Assembly (NCBI GenBank): GCA_963714255.1
Contig: CAVQNU010000030.1
Span: 62,001 to 126,000 of the forward strand
Direction of reading: 5' to 3'
Source: Rhodovastum sp963714255
GTDB lineage: Bacteria; Pseudomonadota; Alphaproteobacteria; Acetobacterales; Acetobacteraceae
DNA length: 64,000 nucleotides
Under the pieces are notes generated by a model that saw only the letters and a list, made by a program, of their open reading frames with translations, was not told the origin of the DNA and did no database searches. This document shows, in pieces, positions 9,002-18,113 of this stretch. The translations under genes and the position numbers were made by a program. Positions within the stretch are counted from its first letter, which is position 1. Every line of letters begins with the position of its first letter.

Positions 9002-10702
9002 ATGACGACCGCGACAAAACGCTCCGCCGTCGAGTTCCTGAAAGAATTGAGCCGGCGCCTGCGCGGCACGATCGGCACCGAACTCGCCGCCGGCGGCGCG
9101 GAAGTAAGCGACGCCGCCAACAGCCTGATGAAATTCCACGGCAGCTACGAGCAATATGACCGCGACACCGCGACCGCCCTCAAGCAGCAAGGGCTGGACA
9201 AGGAATACGGCTTCATGCTGCGCGTCCGCATGCCCGGCGGGCGGCTGACCGCGGCCCAGTACCTGGCGCTCGACGCCCTGGCGGACCGCTACGGCAACGC
9301 CACGCTGCGGGTCACCACAAGGCAGACCATCCAGTTCCACGGTGTGCTGAAGGGCAATCTGAAGCCCACCATCGCCGCCATTCACGAAACCCTGCTGACC
9401 ACCCAGGGCGCCTGCGGCGACGTGGTGCGCAACGTCACCACCAGCCCCGCCCCGCGCCGCGACTCCCCGCACGCCCGGCTGCTTTCCGACGCCCAGCTGC
9501 TATCGACCGATCTGCTGCCGCGCACCCGCGCCTATCACGAAATCTTCCTCGACGAGGCCCCGACCGACACCGCCGGGCAGGAGGAGGAGCCGCTCTACGG
9601 CCCCACCTACCTGCCGCGGAAATTCAAGATCGGCCTGGCGCTGCCGCAGGACAACACGATCGACGTGCTGAGCAACGATCTGGCGCTGATCGCCATCTGG
9701 GAGGAGGGCGCGCTGCGCGGCTACAATGTCGCCGTGGGCGGCGGAATGGGTATGACGCATAACCGTCCGGATACCTATCCCCGCGTGGCCAGCCTCGTCG
9801 GCTCGGTCGGCCCCGACGAACTGCGCCCCCTGGCCGAAGCGGTGGTGCGGGTGCAGCGCGACCACGGCGGGCGCGCCGACCGCAAGCGGGCACGGCTGAA
9901 ATACCTGCTCGACGACAAGGGCCTGCCCTGGATGCGCGAGGCCATCGGCCACGAACTCGGCCACAGCCTCGCCGACCCGCTGCCCATGCCCCCATTCGAG
10001 GTGCCCGACCTGCTCGGCTGGCACGAGCAAGGCGACGGCACCTGGTGGCTCGGCGTGCCGCTGCCCTCGGGACGCATCGCCGATACCGGCACGGTGCGGC
10101 TGCGCACGGCGCTGCGCCTTCTGGTCCGGCGCTACGGCATCGACCCGGTGCTGACGCCGCAACAGGATGTGCTGCTGACCAACATCGCCCCGCGCCTGCG
10201 CAGCGCCGTCACCCGCACGCTGCGCACCCACGGCGTGACCTTGGCCGGCGACATCACCCCGCTCGCACGCTGGGCGCTCGCCTGCGTGGCACTGCCGACC
10301 TGCGGGCTGGCGCTGACCGAGGCCGAGCGCGTGCGCGCGCCGCTGGTCGCCGATTTCGAGGCGGTACTGCGCCGCCACGGCCTCGAGCGCGAACGCATCA
10401 GCCTGCGCATCACCGGCTGCCCGAACGGCTGCGCCCGCAGCTACGGCGGCGATATCGGCCTGGTCGGCCGGGTGCCGGGCGCCTACGCGGTGTTCGTCGG
10501 CGGCGACTTCGAAGGCACGCGGCTTTCCTACAAGCTGCTGGAACGGGTGCCGCAGGAACGCGTGGCCACCGCGCTGGAGCCGCTGCTGGCCGCCTTCGCG
10601 GCACAGCGGCGGCGGGGCGAGGGGTTCGGGGATTTCTGCAGCCGGCTCGGAGTTGAAGCGGCGCTCGCTCTAATCGAAGGGGCGAGGGCCAGCGCTGCCT
10701 AA
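9002..10702 (+). CDS. cysI: Assimilatory sulfite reductase hemoprotein subunit (CysI type)
   Basis: Reduces sulfite to sulfide for cysteine synthesis, using siroheme and a 4Fe-4S cluster (566 aa, family length about 570). The cluster ligands are visible as C428-x5-C434 and C473-x3-C477 (TGCPNGCARSYGGDIGLVG). The N-terminal RVTTRQTIQFHGV and LLTTQGACGDVVRNV blocks are the conserved siroheme-region motifs of CysI. The start at 9002 has AGGAGAAG just upstream. The flavoprotein partner CysJ and other cys genes are not nearby, so electrons must come from a distantly encoded reductase or ferredoxin. Confidence 0.9.
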   Translation: MTTATKRSAVEFLKELSRRLRGTIGTELAAGGAEVSDAANSLMKFHGSYEQYDRDTATALKQQGLDKEYGFMLRVRMPGGRLTAAQYLALDALADRYGNATLRVTTRQTIQFHGVLKGNLKPTIAAIHETLLTTQGACGDVVRNVTTSPAPRRDSPHARLLSDAQLLSTDLLPRTRAYHEIFLDEAPTDTAGQEEEPLYGPTYLPRKFKIGLALPQDNTIDVLSNDLALIAIWEEGALRGYNVAVGGGMGMTHNRPDTYPRVASLVGSVGPDELRPLAEAVVRVQRDHGGRADRKRARLKYLLDDKGLPWMREAIGHELGHSLADPLPMPPFEVPDLLGWHEQGDGTWWLGVPLPSGRIADTGTVRLRTALRLLVRRYGIDPVLTPQQDVLLTNIAPRLRSAVTRTLRTHGVTLAGDITPLARWALACVALPTCGLALTEAERVRAPLVADFEAVLRRHGLERERISLRITGCPNGCARSYGGDIGLVGRVPGAYAVFVGGDFEGTRLSYKLLERVPQERVATALEPLLAAFAAQRRRGEGFGDFCSRLGVEAALALIEGARASAA

Positions 10703-10710
10703 TAAAGACA

Positions 10711-10780
10711 GCAAGTTAAGGCCAGGGCTCTGCCCTGGACCCGGCAGGGGGCGGTGGCCCCCTGCACCCCGCTACTTACT
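10711..10780. repeat. Single-arm copy of the palindromic repeat
   Basis: One arm only: hairpin CCAGGGC-TCT-GCCCTGG, then a CAGGGGGC-type hairpin, ending CTACTTACT. It separates the convergent cysI and OFA-transporter genes and touches the transporter stop codon at 10780. Confidence 0.8.
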
Positions 10781-12420
10781 CAGCGCAGTAACACCGCGGC
10801 TTTTTGCACCGTGACCCATACGCCCCACGCAAGCGGGAGCACCACAGGCGCCCAGGCGAGCAGCGTGCGTGCGTCCAGCCGGCCGCGGCCGATGCCGAAC
10901 GAGGCCTGCGGCCCAACCGCCTCGGCCGCGCGCCGGTCGATCTCGGCCACCTCCGACTCGGGCATGAACCACCGGGCCGCAACCGGGCGGATCAGCAGAT
11001 TAGCCACCAGCCCGGCCGCCAGCATGGCGGACAGGATGTATAATGTGCCGTCGTAGATACGATCGCGCGGCACCCCCGCGGTGATCTCGGCCTCCCGGAT
11101 GTAGTTCACCACCGTCGGGCCGATGATGCCGGCCGTGGCCCAGGCGGTCAGCAGACGGCCATGAATGGCGCCGACGAACCTTGTGCCGAACAGATCGGCC
11201 AGATAGGCCGGCACCGTGGCGAAACCGCCGCCATACATCGACAGAATCACGCACATCATCGCCACGAACAGCGCCCGGTCGCCTTCATGCGCCGCCCACG
11301 GCGCCCCCGCATACATCGCAATGCCGAGCAAAAAGAACACCGTGTAGGTTATCCTGCGGCCGATCACGTCCGACAGCGACGCCCAGAAGAAGCGCCCGAA
11401 AATATTGAACAACGACAACAGCCCGGTGAACCCCGCCGCAATCGCCGCCACCGCCCGCCGCTGCGCGTCGTCGAGGGCGGTGAATCCAAGATCGGGCCGG
11501 CCCACCAGCGCGCCGCCGAACATTTCCTGCAGCATCGGCGAAGCCATGCCGATCACGCCGATCCCGGCGCTGACGTTCAGGCACAACACCGCCCAGACCA
11601 GCCAGAACTGCGGCGTCCGGTGGGCGTTGCGCAAATGCACGTGGCCCTGCGTTACCATCGCCCGGCCGCCCGGCGCGGGCGGGGTCCAGCCATCCGGCGT
11701 CCAACCCGGCGGCGGCAACCGGTAGGCGAAGGCGCCCCCCAGCATGAACACCAGATACCCCAGCGCGAGCACCACGAAGGTCTGCCACACGCCGACGCCG
11801 GCAGCTGAGGCGAAGCGGTCCATCAGCAGGGCGGCCAGCGGCGCGCCGATCATCGCGCCGCCCCCGAACCCCATGATCGCCATGCCGGTGGCCATGCCAC
11901 GCCGGTCGGGGAACCAGCGGATCAGCGTCGAGACCGGTGAGATATAGCCAAGCCCGAGCCCGATGCCGCCGATCACCCCCGAGCCGAGCCACAGCATCCA
12001 CAACTGGTGCACATAAACCCCGGCGGCCGAGAACAGCAGTCCGCCACACCAGCACAGGGCGGCGACCACCCCGGCCCGGCGCGGCCCGGCCCGCTCCAGC
12101 CACAGGCCCCAGAGTGCCGCCGAGCAGCCCAGCAGCACGAAAAACAGCGTGTACATCCAGCCGAGATCCGCCACCCGCCAGTCGCAGCCGATGCTGAACA
12201 AAGCGTCCCACAACGATTGCTCCGGGCAGGCGCGCGGCGCGCCGATGCCGATGGCGCGCGACAGCGGCAGCCAGAACACGCTGAACCCGTAGGCCATGCC
12301 GATGCACAGATGAATCGCCAGCGCCGCCGGCGGCACCAGCCAGCGATTGAAGCCCGGCCGGGCGATGATGCGCGCGCGGTCGAGCAGTCCGGGCGGCCGG
12401 GTTGTCCCTTCGTTGAGCAT
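10780..12420 (-). CDS. OFA-family MFS transporter (oxalate/formate antiporter-like)
   Basis: A major-facilitator carrier (546 aa) in the inner membrane with twelve predicted helices. It belongs to the OFA group: the N-terminal segment FNRWLVPPAALAIHLCIGMAYGFSVFWLPL and the TM4-5 region GIGLGLGYISPVSTLIRWFPDRRGMATGMAIMG hold its typical features, including the short WFPDRRG motif between helices 4 and 5. A large loop near residues 60-85 is longer than in OxlT. The C-terminus carries an additional hydrophobic segment (WAPVVLPLAWGVWVTVQ). The natural substrate (oxalate, formate or another monocarboxylate) cannot be set from sequence. It stands alone. Confidence 0.8.
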   Translation of the reverse strand: MLNEGTTRPPGLLDRARIIARPGFNRWLVPPAALAIHLCIGMAYGFSVFWLPLSRAIGIGAPRACPEQSLWDALFSIGCDWRVADLGWMYTLFFVLLGCSAALWGLWLERAGPRRAGVVAALCWCGGLLFSAAGVYVHQLWMLWLGSGVIGGIGLGLGYISPVSTLIRWFPDRRGMATGMAIMGFGGGAMIGAPLAALLMDRFASAAGVGVWQTFVVLALGYLVFMLGGAFAYRLPPPGWTPDGWTPPAPGGRAMVTQGHVHLRNAHRTPQFWLVWAVLCLNVSAGIGVIGMASPMLQEMFGGALVGRPDLGFTALDDAQRRAVAAIAAGFTGLLSLFNIFGRFFWASLSDVIGRRITYTVFFLLGIAMYAGAPWAAHEGDRALFVAMMCVILSMYGGGFATVPAYLADLFGTRFVGAIHGRLLTAWATAGIIGPTVVNYIREAEITAGVPRDRIYDGTLYILSAMLAAGLVANLLIRPVAARWFMPESEVAEIDRRAAEAVGPQASFGIGRGRLDARTLLAWAPVVLPLAWGVWVTVQKAAVLLR

Positions 12421-12570
12421 CTCCTTGGCGCTCCTCTATTTTCTTTTCCGCATACAAGCCTCGGTCTGGCCACGCAACGGGATCGCCGGGGCGGCCGCGC
12501 ATTTCCCTTGCATGGGCGGCTGGCTGGCGTTATGTTCTTGTTATGTTCTCGTCAACCACAGGAACGGGTC

Positions 12571-12837
12571 ATGCAGCACCGACAGCAGGACTGCCGATCG
12601 AGCGGCCGCAATCGCGCCGGGGCCGGGCCGCGCGACGGGCGTGAGCTGGCGTTATGGGCGCTCGGCCTGATGTGCGGCCTGGGCGCGGCGGCCGCCAGCG
12701 AGGCGTTTTTGTTGCCTTTCAGCCTCGTCCTGGCACTGGCCGGTGGCCTGCCGCTGGCCTGGCTCGGGCTGCGCTGGCTGCTGCGGCCGCGCCGGCGCGT
12801 GGTGGTGTGGGAGGGTCTGTCCTGGCGCACGCCGTGA
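12571..12837 (+). CDS. Small membrane protein upstream of cheZ
   Basis: An 88-residue protein with a polar N-terminus (about 25 residues) followed by two predicted membrane helices (LALWALGLMCGLGAAAASEAF and LPFSLVLALAGGLPLAWLGL). A basic stretch with RRRVVVWEGLSW forms the C-terminus. It starts 112 bp before cheZ on the same strand and may be co-transcribed with it. The ribosome-binding site is weak (GGAACGG). No family is recognised. Confidence 0.5.
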   Translation: MQHRQQDCRSSGRNRAGAGPRDGRELALWALGLMCGLGAAAASEAFLLPFSLVLALAGGLPLAWLGLRWLLRPRRRVVVWEGLSWRTP

Positions 12838-12949
12838 CCTGGGCGGACCGGGCTGCGACCCCGGCATTAACCGCTGCGCAAGCCCGGCCGGGCAGGATAG
12901 GGTTCGCGCGCCGCCGCGCCGCGATCACGCTGGAGGGTGGAACCACGCC

Positions 12950-13549
12950 ATGAATGCCGATGCCGCAGCCCCCCTGCCGTTGCTCACCGAAACCGCCGAC
13001 CTGCGCGCGATCGTGCGCGAGGAAGTGGGCGCCGTGTTCGACGACCTGCGCCGCTTCGTCGACCGCCGCATCACCGAGCTCAGCGTCGAGGTGCATGGCG
13101 CGGTGCAGATGGTCGATTTCAGCGAGACCAACCTGTCCGAGCAGCTCGGCCGGATCCATACCCAGATCGCCAGCGTGGTCGCGGTGCCGGCAATGGCCAC
13201 CCATAACAGCGGCCTGGAGCTGGAAGCGGTGGTACAGGCCACCGAAACGGCCGCCGACCGCATCCTGGAGGCAGCCGAGGCGATCGGCGCGTGGGTGGCC
13301 GATGGCAGGCGCGACCCGGCCGGTTTCGATCTGCTCACCGAGAAGGTGAACGCGATTTTCGAGGCCTGTTCCTTCCAGGACCTCACCGGCCAGCGTATCC
13401 GCCGCGCCATCGATCACCTGCAGCGCGTCGAACATCTGCTGGCCGACCTGATGAACACCGCGCCGGAGGCGCTTCCCGAAGCCCCGCCGCCGTCGCCGGA
13501 AGGCGGTCCCGACCTCGCCCAGCAGGAGATCGATCGCCTGTTGGGCTGA
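12950..13549 (+). CDS. cheZ: CheZ-like protein phosphatase
   Basis: A CheY-P phosphatase-like protein (199 aa). It is largely helical, as expected for the long four-helix bundle of CheZ. The key motif ACSFQDLTGQRIRRAI at residues 139-154 matches the CheZ active site, with D144 and Q148 equivalent to the catalytic Asp and Gln. The C-terminal tail ends QQEIDRLLG, like the CheY-binding peptide of CheZ, separated by a proline-rich linker (residues 171-187). The start at 12950 has GGAGGG upstream. No other chemotaxis or flagellar genes are in the window, so it works with a distantly encoded CheY or another response regulator. Confidence 0.85.
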   Translation: MNADAAAPLPLLTETADLRAIVREEVGAVFDDLRRFVDRRITELSVEVHGAVQMVDFSETNLSEQLGRIHTQIASVVAVPAMATHNSGLELEAVVQATETAADRILEAAEAIGAWVADGRRDPAGFDLLTEKVNAIFEACSFQDLTGQRIRRAIDHLQRVEHLLADLMNTAPEALPEAPPPSPEGGPDLAQQEIDRLLG

Positions 13550-13559
13550 TCCACCGCGG

Positions 13560-14132
13560 TCAGAACGGCGTCCGTTCCACCCGCCGTCCCATCGCGCCGC
13601 CGATGACCGTGCCGATGTCGTAGGCGAGCTGCCGCTCGTCGCTGCCCTGCATGGCGCATTGCAGCGTGCCGACCCAGGCGACCGGATCGGCCGGCGAGGC
13701 GCGCAGCTCGGCACGCAGGCGGACGTTGACCGGGCCCGGAATTTGCCGGTTGCCGCCGAACCGGCTCTGTTCCGGCAGTTGCCGGTCCACCCCGCCGTTC
13801 CACCAGCCGAAGGAAGCGTCCGATGGCGGCGTCAGGTCATCGCCGGAGCCGGCATCGTTGCTGAGCGTCACGACCAGCGACAGCTGCATGTTCGCCACCC
13901 CGGTCACGGTGATGCCGGCCTGTTGCAATCCGGCCTTGAACCGCGATGCCAGATCGACGTTCCGCGGCGAATCGTCGCGGATCACCAGCCCGACGGCCAA
14001 GGGGGTGGGAAGCGGGCTCAGCAGGGTCGCGGCATAGGTGCCGCTGCAGCTTCCGATCGCCCATGCCGGGGGGGCCGCGATCATCGCCCAAAGCGCCGCG
14101 CAGGCGGCGGGCAGACGCGTTGTCATGCTCAT
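13560..14132 (-). CDS. Secreted protein of unknown function
   Basis: A 190-residue exported protein with a signal peptide (residues 1-25, cleavage after AWA) and one cysteine pair candidate (GSCSG and LQCAM). The mature part carries ANMQLSLVVTLSN and RLRAELRASPADPVAWVGTLQC, a beta-rich pattern suggesting a small periplasmic or surface domain. It lies convergent to cheZ and upstream of nothing on its strand. The DsbA-like gene 45 bp upstream may be in the same transcript. No family is recognised. Confidence 0.65.
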   Translation of the reverse strand: MSMTTRLPAACAALWAMIAAPPAWAIGSCSGTYAATLLSPLPTPLAVGLVIRDDSPRNVDLASRFKAGLQQAGITVTGVANMQLSLVVTLSNDAGSGDDLTPPSDASFGWWNGGVDRQLPEQSRFGGNRQIPGPVNVRLRAELRASPADPVAWVGTLQCAMQGSDERQLAYDIGTVIGGAMGRRVERTPF

Positions 14133-14177
14133 CTTCCCTGTCTTTCGCAGCCTGCCGCCGGAGGCGGAACGTTCTCG

Positions 14178-14918
14178 TTACTTCCTGCGCGCTTCAGCCA
14201 CTGCGCTCTGCAGCTCCGCCAGGCTGAGCGCGCCCGGCAGCAGCCGCCCGCCGACCACGTAGGCCGGCGTGCCCTGGATATCCAGCCGGTGCGCCAGGTC
14301 CAGATTGGCCTCGATGCGGTGCTGCACCGCCGGATCGGCCATGTCCTTCTGCAGCCGGTCCCAGTCGAGCCCGGTCTTGGCCGCGGCGGCGCGCAGCGAT
14401 TCCATGGTGACGTTGGCCGGCCCCGACATCACCGCCTCCTTCAGCTTCAGGTAGCCGCCCTGCGCCTGTGCCGCCAGCAGCGCCTTCGCCCCGAGCTGGC
14501 TGGCCGGGCCGAGGATGGGGATATCCTTGAACACCACCCGCAGGTTGCGGTCGCTGTGCAGCAGCTCCGCCATCACCGGCAGCATGCGCCGGCAATACGG
14601 GCAGCGCACGTCGAAGAACTCCACCACGGTCACATCGCCTTGCGGATTGCCCTCTACCGGGTCGGCTTGCGCATGGGTCAGCGCCGCTCCCAGGCCGGCG
14701 ATAACGTTGCCCGCGGCCGCCTGTTGCTGGCGCGACTCGTCTTCCTGCAGGGCGGTGATGGCCTCGCGCAGGATGGACGGATCGGCCTTCAGCGCCGCCC
14801 GCACCACTTCGACGATCTCCGCTCGTTGCTGGGCGGTGAATCCATCCGCCATGGCCGGCGCCGCCGACAGGCCCAGCGCCAGCGACAGTGCCGCCAGCAG
14901 GCCCACTACTCTGCGCAT
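14178..14918 (-). CDS. DsbA-family thiol:disulfide oxidoreductase
   Basis: A periplasmic thioredoxin-fold protein (246 aa) with a signal peptide (cleavage after AMA, residue 24) and a helical N-terminal extension. The active site is C106-P-Y-C109 in VVEFFDVRCPYCRRM, and the cis-proline loop is GTPAYVVGG near residue 216. It resembles the DsbA/Com1 group that forms or isomerises disulfides in exported proteins. In related bacteria such genes often follow an M48 metalloprotease gene. Here a degraded M48 5' end sits just upstream on the same strand (15218-15400), so this gene may have lost its usual partner and promoter. Confidence 0.85.
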   Translation of the reverse strand: MRRVVGLLAALSLALGLSAAPAMADGFTAQQRAEIVEVVRAALKADPSILREAITALQEDESRQQQAAAGNVIAGLGAALTHAQADPVEGNPQGDVTVVEFFDVRCPYCRRMLPVMAELLHSDRNLRVVFKDIPILGPASQLGAKALLAAQAQGGYLKLKEAVMSGPANVTMESLRAAAAKTGLDWDRLQKDMADPAVQHRIEANLDLAHRLDIQGTPAYVVGGRLLPGALSLAELQSAVAEARRK

Positions 14919-15022
14919 CAGAATCTCCCCGGGGTTTCGGTTTCACCTCACCTTGCTGATGCCGTCCCGGCGCAAGAGCAAGTGTTATTGGTGTGCTGTC
15001 GGGGCGATCGGAGGCAAGGACG

Positions 15023-15219
15023 CAAGGCCAGGGCTCTGCCCTGGACCCGCCAGGGGGCAGTGGCCCCCTGGACCCCGCGACTTAAGAAAGGTGCCAGATG
15101 AGCGGGTGAGGCGGTTCACCGCCTCACCCGCTCATCCGGCAACTGTCTAAAAAGTAATGGGTTCCAAGGGGCCACTGCCCCTTGGCGGGTCCAGGGCAGA
15201 GCCCTGGCCTTGCTTCCTT
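15023..15219. repeat. Full-length palindromic repeat element (copy 2 of 5)
   Basis: Two reverse-complement arms of about 58 bp flank a core palindrome at 15081-15153. The core's inner part (GATGAGCGGGTGAGGCGG and its complement) pairs perfectly; the outer ends have drifted. The element's right edge is exactly where the M48-protease remnant begins (15218), suggesting it sits on a deletion breakpoint. Confidence 0.85.
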
Positions 15220-15400
15220 GCCAGAAGCCGCACATCGGGTTGCCGGTGCCCGCGAACGCGTTTATGGCAGCGTTGCTCACACGGATGATGCGGACCAGGT
15301 TCACCTTCGGGGCCGCCGCGCGAAACAAGGGGTTGGCACAGGTGCGCAGCAGCGTCTCGGTTTCCGCGTCCAGGACGGCGGCCAGGTTTTCGGGAACGTT
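15218..15400 (-). pseudogene. Remnant of M48-family metalloprotease (5' part only)
   Basis: Read leftwards from 15400, the translation ENLAAVLDAETETLLRTCAN, then PLFRAAAPKVNLVRIIRVSNAAINAF resembles the N-terminal region of exported M48 zinc proteases. Their consensus has DAETE.LLR, PLFRAAG and the INAFVAGG segment ahead of the HExxH motif. The similarity stops at INAFAG, and after a few codons the palindromic repeat begins, so the catalytic HExxH part is gone. The segment lies upstream of the DsbA-like gene in the same direction and overlaps the 5' end of the divergent gamma-glutamyltransferase-like gene. The family match is from memory, not a search. Confidence 0.55.
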
Positions 15401-16953
15401 CCGTGCGGGTGCCGCGGACGGAAGTCCGCGCGCCGGACGCGCGCGGGCTTTCCTGCTGGCGCTGGGCCTGGCGGTATCCGGCTGCTCGGCGCTGAATTCG
15501 GCGGCGTCCTCGGTTGGCAACGTGGTCATCGGCGGTGGCCCGGCGCCGGGCAGCCCGGGATATGTGAGCGGCTTCCTGGGCGGGGTTGCCGCCGACGAAC
15601 CCCGCGCCGCCCTGGTGGCGCGTGAGGTGCTGTCGGCCGGCGGATCGGCCGCCGACGCGGCGGTGGCGGCCGGGTTCATGCTGTCGGTGACCCTGCCCTC
15701 CCGCGCCGGGCTTGGCGGCGGCGGCGCCTGCATGGCCTATGACCCGGCGAAATCGAGCGTCAACGGCGGCGTGCCCGAGGCGGTGCTGTTCGTGTCGCCC
15801 CCCGGCGGCGGCAGCGGTGCGCGGCCGGCGGCGGTGCCGATGCTGGCCCGCGGCCTGTACGCCCTGTTCGCCCGCTATGGCGGCAAGCGGCCATTCGAGT
15901 CGCTCACCATCTATGCCGAGCAGGCCGCCCGCTTCGGCATGCCGGTGAGCCGCGCATTTGCCCGCGACTTGTCCGTGGTGGCCGGGCCGTTGGCCGGCGA
16001 CCCGCTGGCGCGGGCGGTGTTTTTCCAGGCCGACGGCCAGCCGCTCGGCGAGGGCATGCAATTGCTGCAGTCCGATCTGGGCGCCACGCTGGCGCAGTTG
16101 CGGGTGGCCGGGGTGGGCGACCTGCATGTCGGCGTGCTGGCGCGCAAGATCGTCGAGGCGGCCGGGACGGCCGGCGGCGGGCTGACGCTCGCCTCCCTGC
16201 GCGACGCCCTGCCGGGCTATGCTCCGGCGATTACGGTTGATGCGCCGGGCGGCGACAAGGCGGCGTTCCTGCCCCCGCCCGCCGATGGCGGTCTGGCCGC
16301 GGCGGCGGCGTTCCGCGTTCTGCAAGGCCCATCCGGGTCGCTGCAGGCGGCCCAGGACCGCGCGCTGGCGGTGGCCGCCGCCTGGCGCGCGCAGGCTGGC
16401 GGCCAGCCGGCCGATCCGGCTGCCCTGCTCGCGGCCTCGGTGCCCGCGGCGTCGCTGCCGCCGCTGCCGGCCTCCACCAGCCTGGTCACGCTCGACCGCG
16501 ACGGCCGTGCGGTGGCCTGCGCGTTCACCATGAACAACCTGTTCGGCACCGGCCGCATCGCCCCGGGCACCGGGGTGCTGCTGGCCGCCTCGCCGAGCCT
16601 GGATGCCGCCGCCGCTGCTGGCGGCCGGCATCGTGTGGAACCCGAACCTGCACGAATTTCACGCCGCCGCCGCCGCCTCCGGCCAGGAGGGCGCGCCGCT
16701 GGCCGCCGCCGATGCGCTGGAGCAGTCGCTGCACATCACCATGAACGTGGTCGGCGGCGGGCTGGCCGGGCAGAATACGACATCGAACATCAGGCAGGGG
16801 GTGGTGATGAGCAGCACGGCGCCGCTGCGGCCGGTGCCCGAGCCCGGGCGCGCCAACCTGGTGGGCTGCCCCGGTTATCTGCCCGGCGCCGAGGCCAGCT
16901 GCGGCTGGTACACCGACCCGCGCGGCGCCGGGCTCGCGGCCGGCAGCAACTGA
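15342..16953 (+). pseudogene. Gamma-glutamyltransferase-like lipoprotein, frameshifted
   Basis: Related to gamma-glutamyltranspeptidases (Ntn hydrolases). A lipoprotein signal FLLALGLAVSGC with lipobox cysteine at 15483 is followed by the large-subunit core (GGSAADAAVAAGFMLSVTLPSRAGLGGGGACM). The small-subunit region follows (STSLVTLDRDGRAVACAFTM, then NNLFGTGRIAPGTGVLLAAS). Aligned to canonical TTHYSVVDKDG, the catalytic Thr position looks like Ser. The frame breaks at about 16600-16615. Dropping one base restores PPPLLAAGIVWNPNLHEF and the rest, to the stop at 16951. The true start is unclear: the GTG at 15342 (AAGGGG upstream) is my choice; ATGs at 15264-15288 lie in the M48 remnant. Its TGA overlaps the ATG of the aminotransferase (TGATG). 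Confidence 0.7.
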
Positions 16954-18113
16954 TGGGGCTGAAGGTCGGCCGCGGCGCGGCGGCGCCGCCCTTCATCGTC
17001 ATGGACGTGATCACCGCGGCCAATGCCCGCCAGGCGGCGTTGCCGCCGGGGGCTGCGCATATCATCCGCATGGAGGTCGGCCAGCCCGGCACCGGCGCCC
17101 CGGCCGGGGCGGTGGCGGCCGCCGCCGCCGCGCTGCGGGCGGGCGCGCCGATGGGCTATACCGAAGCGCTCGGGCTGGCCTCGCTGCGAGCGCGCATCGG
17201 GCGGCATTATGCCGCGTGGTACGGGGCCGATGTGCCGGCCGGGCGTGTGGCCGTGACGGTGGGGGCCTCGGGCGCGTTTCCGCTCGCCTTCCTCGCCGCG
17301 TTCGACCCCGGCGACCGCGTGGCGATGGCCGCGCCGTTCTATCCGCCCTATGTCAACATCCTCACCGCCCTCGGCATGCAGCCGGTGATGCTGGAGGCGG
17401 GGCCCGAGACGCGGTTTCAGCCGAATGTGGCGATGCTGGAGCGTCTGTCGCCGCGTCCCGACGGGCTGATCGTCGCCAGCCCCTGCAACCCGGCCGGCAC
17501 GATGCTGCACCCGGACGAGCTGGCGGCGATCGCCGCCTGGTGCCACGCCAGCGGGGTGCGGCTGATCTCCGACGAGATCTATCACGGGCTGCACTACGAC
17601 GCCGCCATCGCCACCGCGGCGGCGCTGAGCCCGAGCGCCATCGTGGTGAACAGTTTCTCGAAATACTTCTCCATGACCGGCTGGCGGATCGGCTGGATGG
17701 TGCTGCCCGCCGATCTGGTGCGCCCGGTGGAGTGCCTGGCGCAGAACCTGTTCATCAGCGCCCCGCACATCGCCCAGGTGGCGGCCGAGGCGGCGATGGA
17801 CTGCACCGCGGAGCTGCAGGCCAACGTGGCGCGCTACCGGCGCGCGCGCGACCTGCTGCTGCGCGCCTTGCCGCAAGCCGGCTTCCCGCATCTGTCGCCG
17901 GCCGAGGGAGCGTTCTACCTGTATGCCAACGTCAGCGACCGCACCAACGACAGCCGCGGCTTCTGCGCCCGCATGCTGGCCGAGGCGGGGGTGGCGTCGA
18001 GCCCGGGGGTGGATTTCGACCGCAACCGCGGCCACCGGTTCGTGCGGTTTTCCTATTGCGGCCCGGAGGCCGACATGGCCGCGGCGGCGGAGCGGCTGTC
18101 CGGCTGGCGCTAG
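16953..18113 (+). CDS. Fold-type I pyridoxal-phosphate aminotransferase
   Basis: A class I/II aminotransferase (386 aa). The PLP lysine is in NSFSKYFSMTGWRIGWMV, with the family SxxxxxxGxRxG pattern. ASPCNPAGTML holds the Asn that contacts PLP, ISDEIYHGLHYD holds the Asp and Tyr, and RFSYCG near the C-terminus provides the substrate-carboxylate arginine. It belongs to the aspartate/alanine-type group; the amino donor cannot be set. The ATG overlaps the stop of the gamma-glutamyltransferase-like gene (TGATG), so translation is coupled and the two may act in one amino-acid salvage route. Confidence 0.85.
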   Translation: MGLKVGRGAAAPPFIVMDVITAANARQAALPPGAAHIIRMEVGQPGTGAPAGAVAAAAAALRAGAPMGYTEALGLASLRARIGRHYAAWYGADVPAGRVAVTVGASGAFPLAFLAAFDPGDRVAMAAPFYPPYVNILTALGMQPVMLEAGPETRFQPNVAMLERLSPRPDGLIVASPCNPAGTMLHPDELAAIAAWCHASGVRLISDEIYHGLHYDAAIATAAALSPSAIVVNSFSKYFSMTGWRIGWMVLPADLVRPVECLAQNLFISAPHIAQVAAEAAMDCTAELQANVARYRRARDLLLRALPQAGFPHLSPAEGAFYLYANVSDRTNDSRGFCARMLAEAGVASSPGVDFDRNRGHRFVRFSYCGPEADMAAAAERLSGWR

